Source: Coriobacteriales bacterium
Lineage (GTDB): Bacteria; Actinomycetota; Coriobacteriia; Coriobacteriales; UBA8131
DNA: 12,224 nt
Assembly: GCA_031286975.1 (NCBI GenBank)
Contig: JAITTM010000128.1
Span: 1-12,224, forward strand
Reading direction: 5' to 3'
A program made the translations under genes and the position numbers. The first letter of the stretch is position 1. Each line of letters starts with the position of its first letter. Below, in pieces: positions 11,034 through 12,224 of the stretch. The notes under the pieces are model-generated. The model saw only the letters and a list, made by a program, of their open reading frames with translations, was not told the DNA's origin and did not search any database.

Positions 11034-12224
11034 ATGAACAAACAACTGAGAGCATTGGAGGATCTTCTGGCAACCATGTCGGTCATCGGCGCCGACCCCC
11101 AAGGTGGAGTCACGCGGCTCCTCTTTGACGAGAGCTGGAAGCAGGCTCAGGAGACACTGCGCACAACCTTCGAAGAGACGGGGCTCGCCGCGCGCTATGA
11201 CACGGCGGGCAACCTCTACGGTCGCGTCGAGGGATGCGAGTTTCCCCAGGAGACCGTGCTTACCGGCTCGCACATCGACACGGTGCGCAACGGCGGCACC
11301 CTTGACGGGCAGTATGGCATCCTCGCCGGCTTTCTCGCCATCCAGCGTCTGCTGGACAAGTATGGCACTCCTAAGCGCTCACTTGAGGTCGTCTCGTTCG
11401 CCGAGGAAGAAGGCAGTCGTTTTCCCTACGCGTTCTGGGGCAGCAAGAACCTCATGGGCATCGATGACCGCGCGGTGCTTCGTGATGCCACCGACGCGGC
11501 AGGAATCACGTTTGCAGAGGCTGCGCGGTTCGCAGGTTTTGACCTCAATGCTGCCGCCCCAACTCCGCGGACAGACATCGTTGCCTTTGTCGAGGCTCAT
11601 ATCGAGCAGGGTGCCGTCCTTGAGCGGCTGGAGAAGCAGGTTGGCGTGGTCACCGCTATTGCCGGGCAAAAGCGCTACACCATCCGCTTGATCGGCGAAG
11701 CCAACCATGCCGGTACCACTCCCCTATCCATGCGCAAGGATGCGATGGAATGTGCGGCGCGCTGCATGGTCGCGCTGCTCGACGAGGCAGGTCGCTTGGG
11801 CGACCCCCTGGTGCTGACCTTTGGCAAGGTCGAGCCCAAGCCCAATATCGTGAATGTTGTGCCGGGCGAGGTCGTCTTCACGGTCGACACGCGCCATACC
11901 GAGCAGTATGCCCTCGACAGCTTTGCGCGATTCATCGAGAGTACCATCCGCACCATCGCCTCCCAAATGGGTCTCGATGTCGAGATTGATAACTGGATGA
12001 ACGAGGCACCGGTTCCGATGGACGCCAAGCTCATCGGACTTTTGGGCGATGCCTGCGCCACGGAGGGTGTCGACTACCATGTGATGCATTCGGGTGCTGG
12101 TCATGACTCCCAGATCATCGCCCCGTCTATTCCCACAGCTATGTTGTTTGTGCCCAGCATCAGGGGCATCAGTCACAACCCGGAGGAGGACACCCGGATG
12201 GAGAACCTGGTGACCGGCGTTGAT
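11034..12224 (+). CDS. allC: Allantoate amidohydrolase, M20 family (3' end off window)
   Basis: This is a cytoplasmic metal-dependent hydrolase of the M20 family that opens allantoate to ureidoglycine, CO2 and ammonia in purine/ureide use. ATG 11034 follows GAGGAAG by 5 bases. Metal ligands and catalytic residues are in place: His80 in GSHIDT, Asp91 in GGTLDGQYG, Glu125/Glu126 in FAEEEGSRFP, His189 in EAHIEQG and His381 in GISHNPEE. Strong family stretches include AFWGSKNL, ANHAGTTP, DPLVLTFGKVEPKPN and HSGAGHDSQI. The frame is open for exactly 397 codons to the window edge; E. coli AllC is about 411 residues, so only the tail is missing. N-carbamoyl-L-amino-acid hydrolases are close relatives, but the GSRFPYAFWGSKN stretch and the PucR-type neighbour favour AllC. 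Confidence 0.9.
   Translation, partial: MNKQLRALEDLLATMSVIGADPQGGVTRLLFDESWKQAQETLRTTFEETGLAARYDTAGNLYGRVEGCEFPQETVLTGSHIDTVRNGGTLDGQYGILAGFLAIQRLLDKYGTPKRSLEVVSFAEEEGSRFPYAFWGSKNLMGIDDRAVLRDATDAAGITFAEAARFAGFDLNAAAPTPRTDIVAFVEAHIEQGAVLERLEKQVGVVTAIAGQKRYTIRLIGEANHAGTTPLSMRKDAMECAARCMVALLDEAGRLGDPLVLTFGKVEPKPNIVNVVPGEVVFTVDTRHTEQYALDSFARFIESTIRTIASQMGLDVEIDNWMNEAPVPMDAKLIGLLGDACATEGVDYHVMHSGAGHDSQIIAPSIPTAMLFVPSIRGISHNPEEDTRMENLVTGVD

Overview
The window looks like the chromosome of a high-GC Gram-positive bacterium. My best guess is an actinobacterium of the Coriobacteriia type. The evidence is GC-rich coding DNA, binding proteins anchored as lipoproteins, strong GGAGG-type ribosome binding sites, and frequent TTG/GTG starts. 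The taxonomic guess is an inference from overall style and was not tested.

Layout from left to right. (1) Positions 1-2515, minus strand: a methionine-type ABC importer in the order metN-metI-metQ, with metQ running off the left edge. MetN lacks the usual C-terminal NIL sensor domain, and the metI-metQ gap holds 13-bp tandem repeats. (2) Positions 2516-2947: an AT-richer junction. It carries candidate promoters in both directions, a 12-bp palindrome in front of metN, and the first 23 codons of a RelB/DinJ-type antitoxin that then breaks off. On the other strand, ending at the same point, are a perfect ribosome binding site and GTG start with almost no gene behind them. This looks like a deletion or recombination scar. 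(3) Positions 2948-8498, minus strand: a complete five-gene peptide/nickel-class ABC importer, nikA-nikB-nikC-nikD-nikE, tightly packed and partly overlapping. Its promoter (8555-8633) carries two TGTTAC-N13-GTAACA dyads 53 bp apart, which resemble known NikR nickel-repressor sites. NikD has a histidine-rich N-terminal tail, NikC has spaced histidines near its N-terminus, and NikA has histidine motifs. Together these make nickel (or a similar metal, free or chelated) the most likely cargo. (4) Positions 8707-9174, minus strand: a two-helix small membrane protein with a GTG start, and a doubtful 70-codon ORF coupled by ATGA to the gene above it. (5) Positions 9171-12224: a PucR-family regulator on the minus strand, divergent from a plus-strand allantoate amidohydrolase (allC), which runs off the right edge. 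A 19-bp dyad in the shared intergenic region is a good candidate PucR operator.

How the parts may work together. MetNIQ and NikABCDE are importers of scarce nutrients. PucR-AllC points to use of ureides (allantoin) as a nitrogen source. Ureide breakdown can release urea, and urease needs nickel, so a link between the nickel importer and the ureide genes is possible. No urease or hydrogenase gene lies in the window, so this link is speculative.
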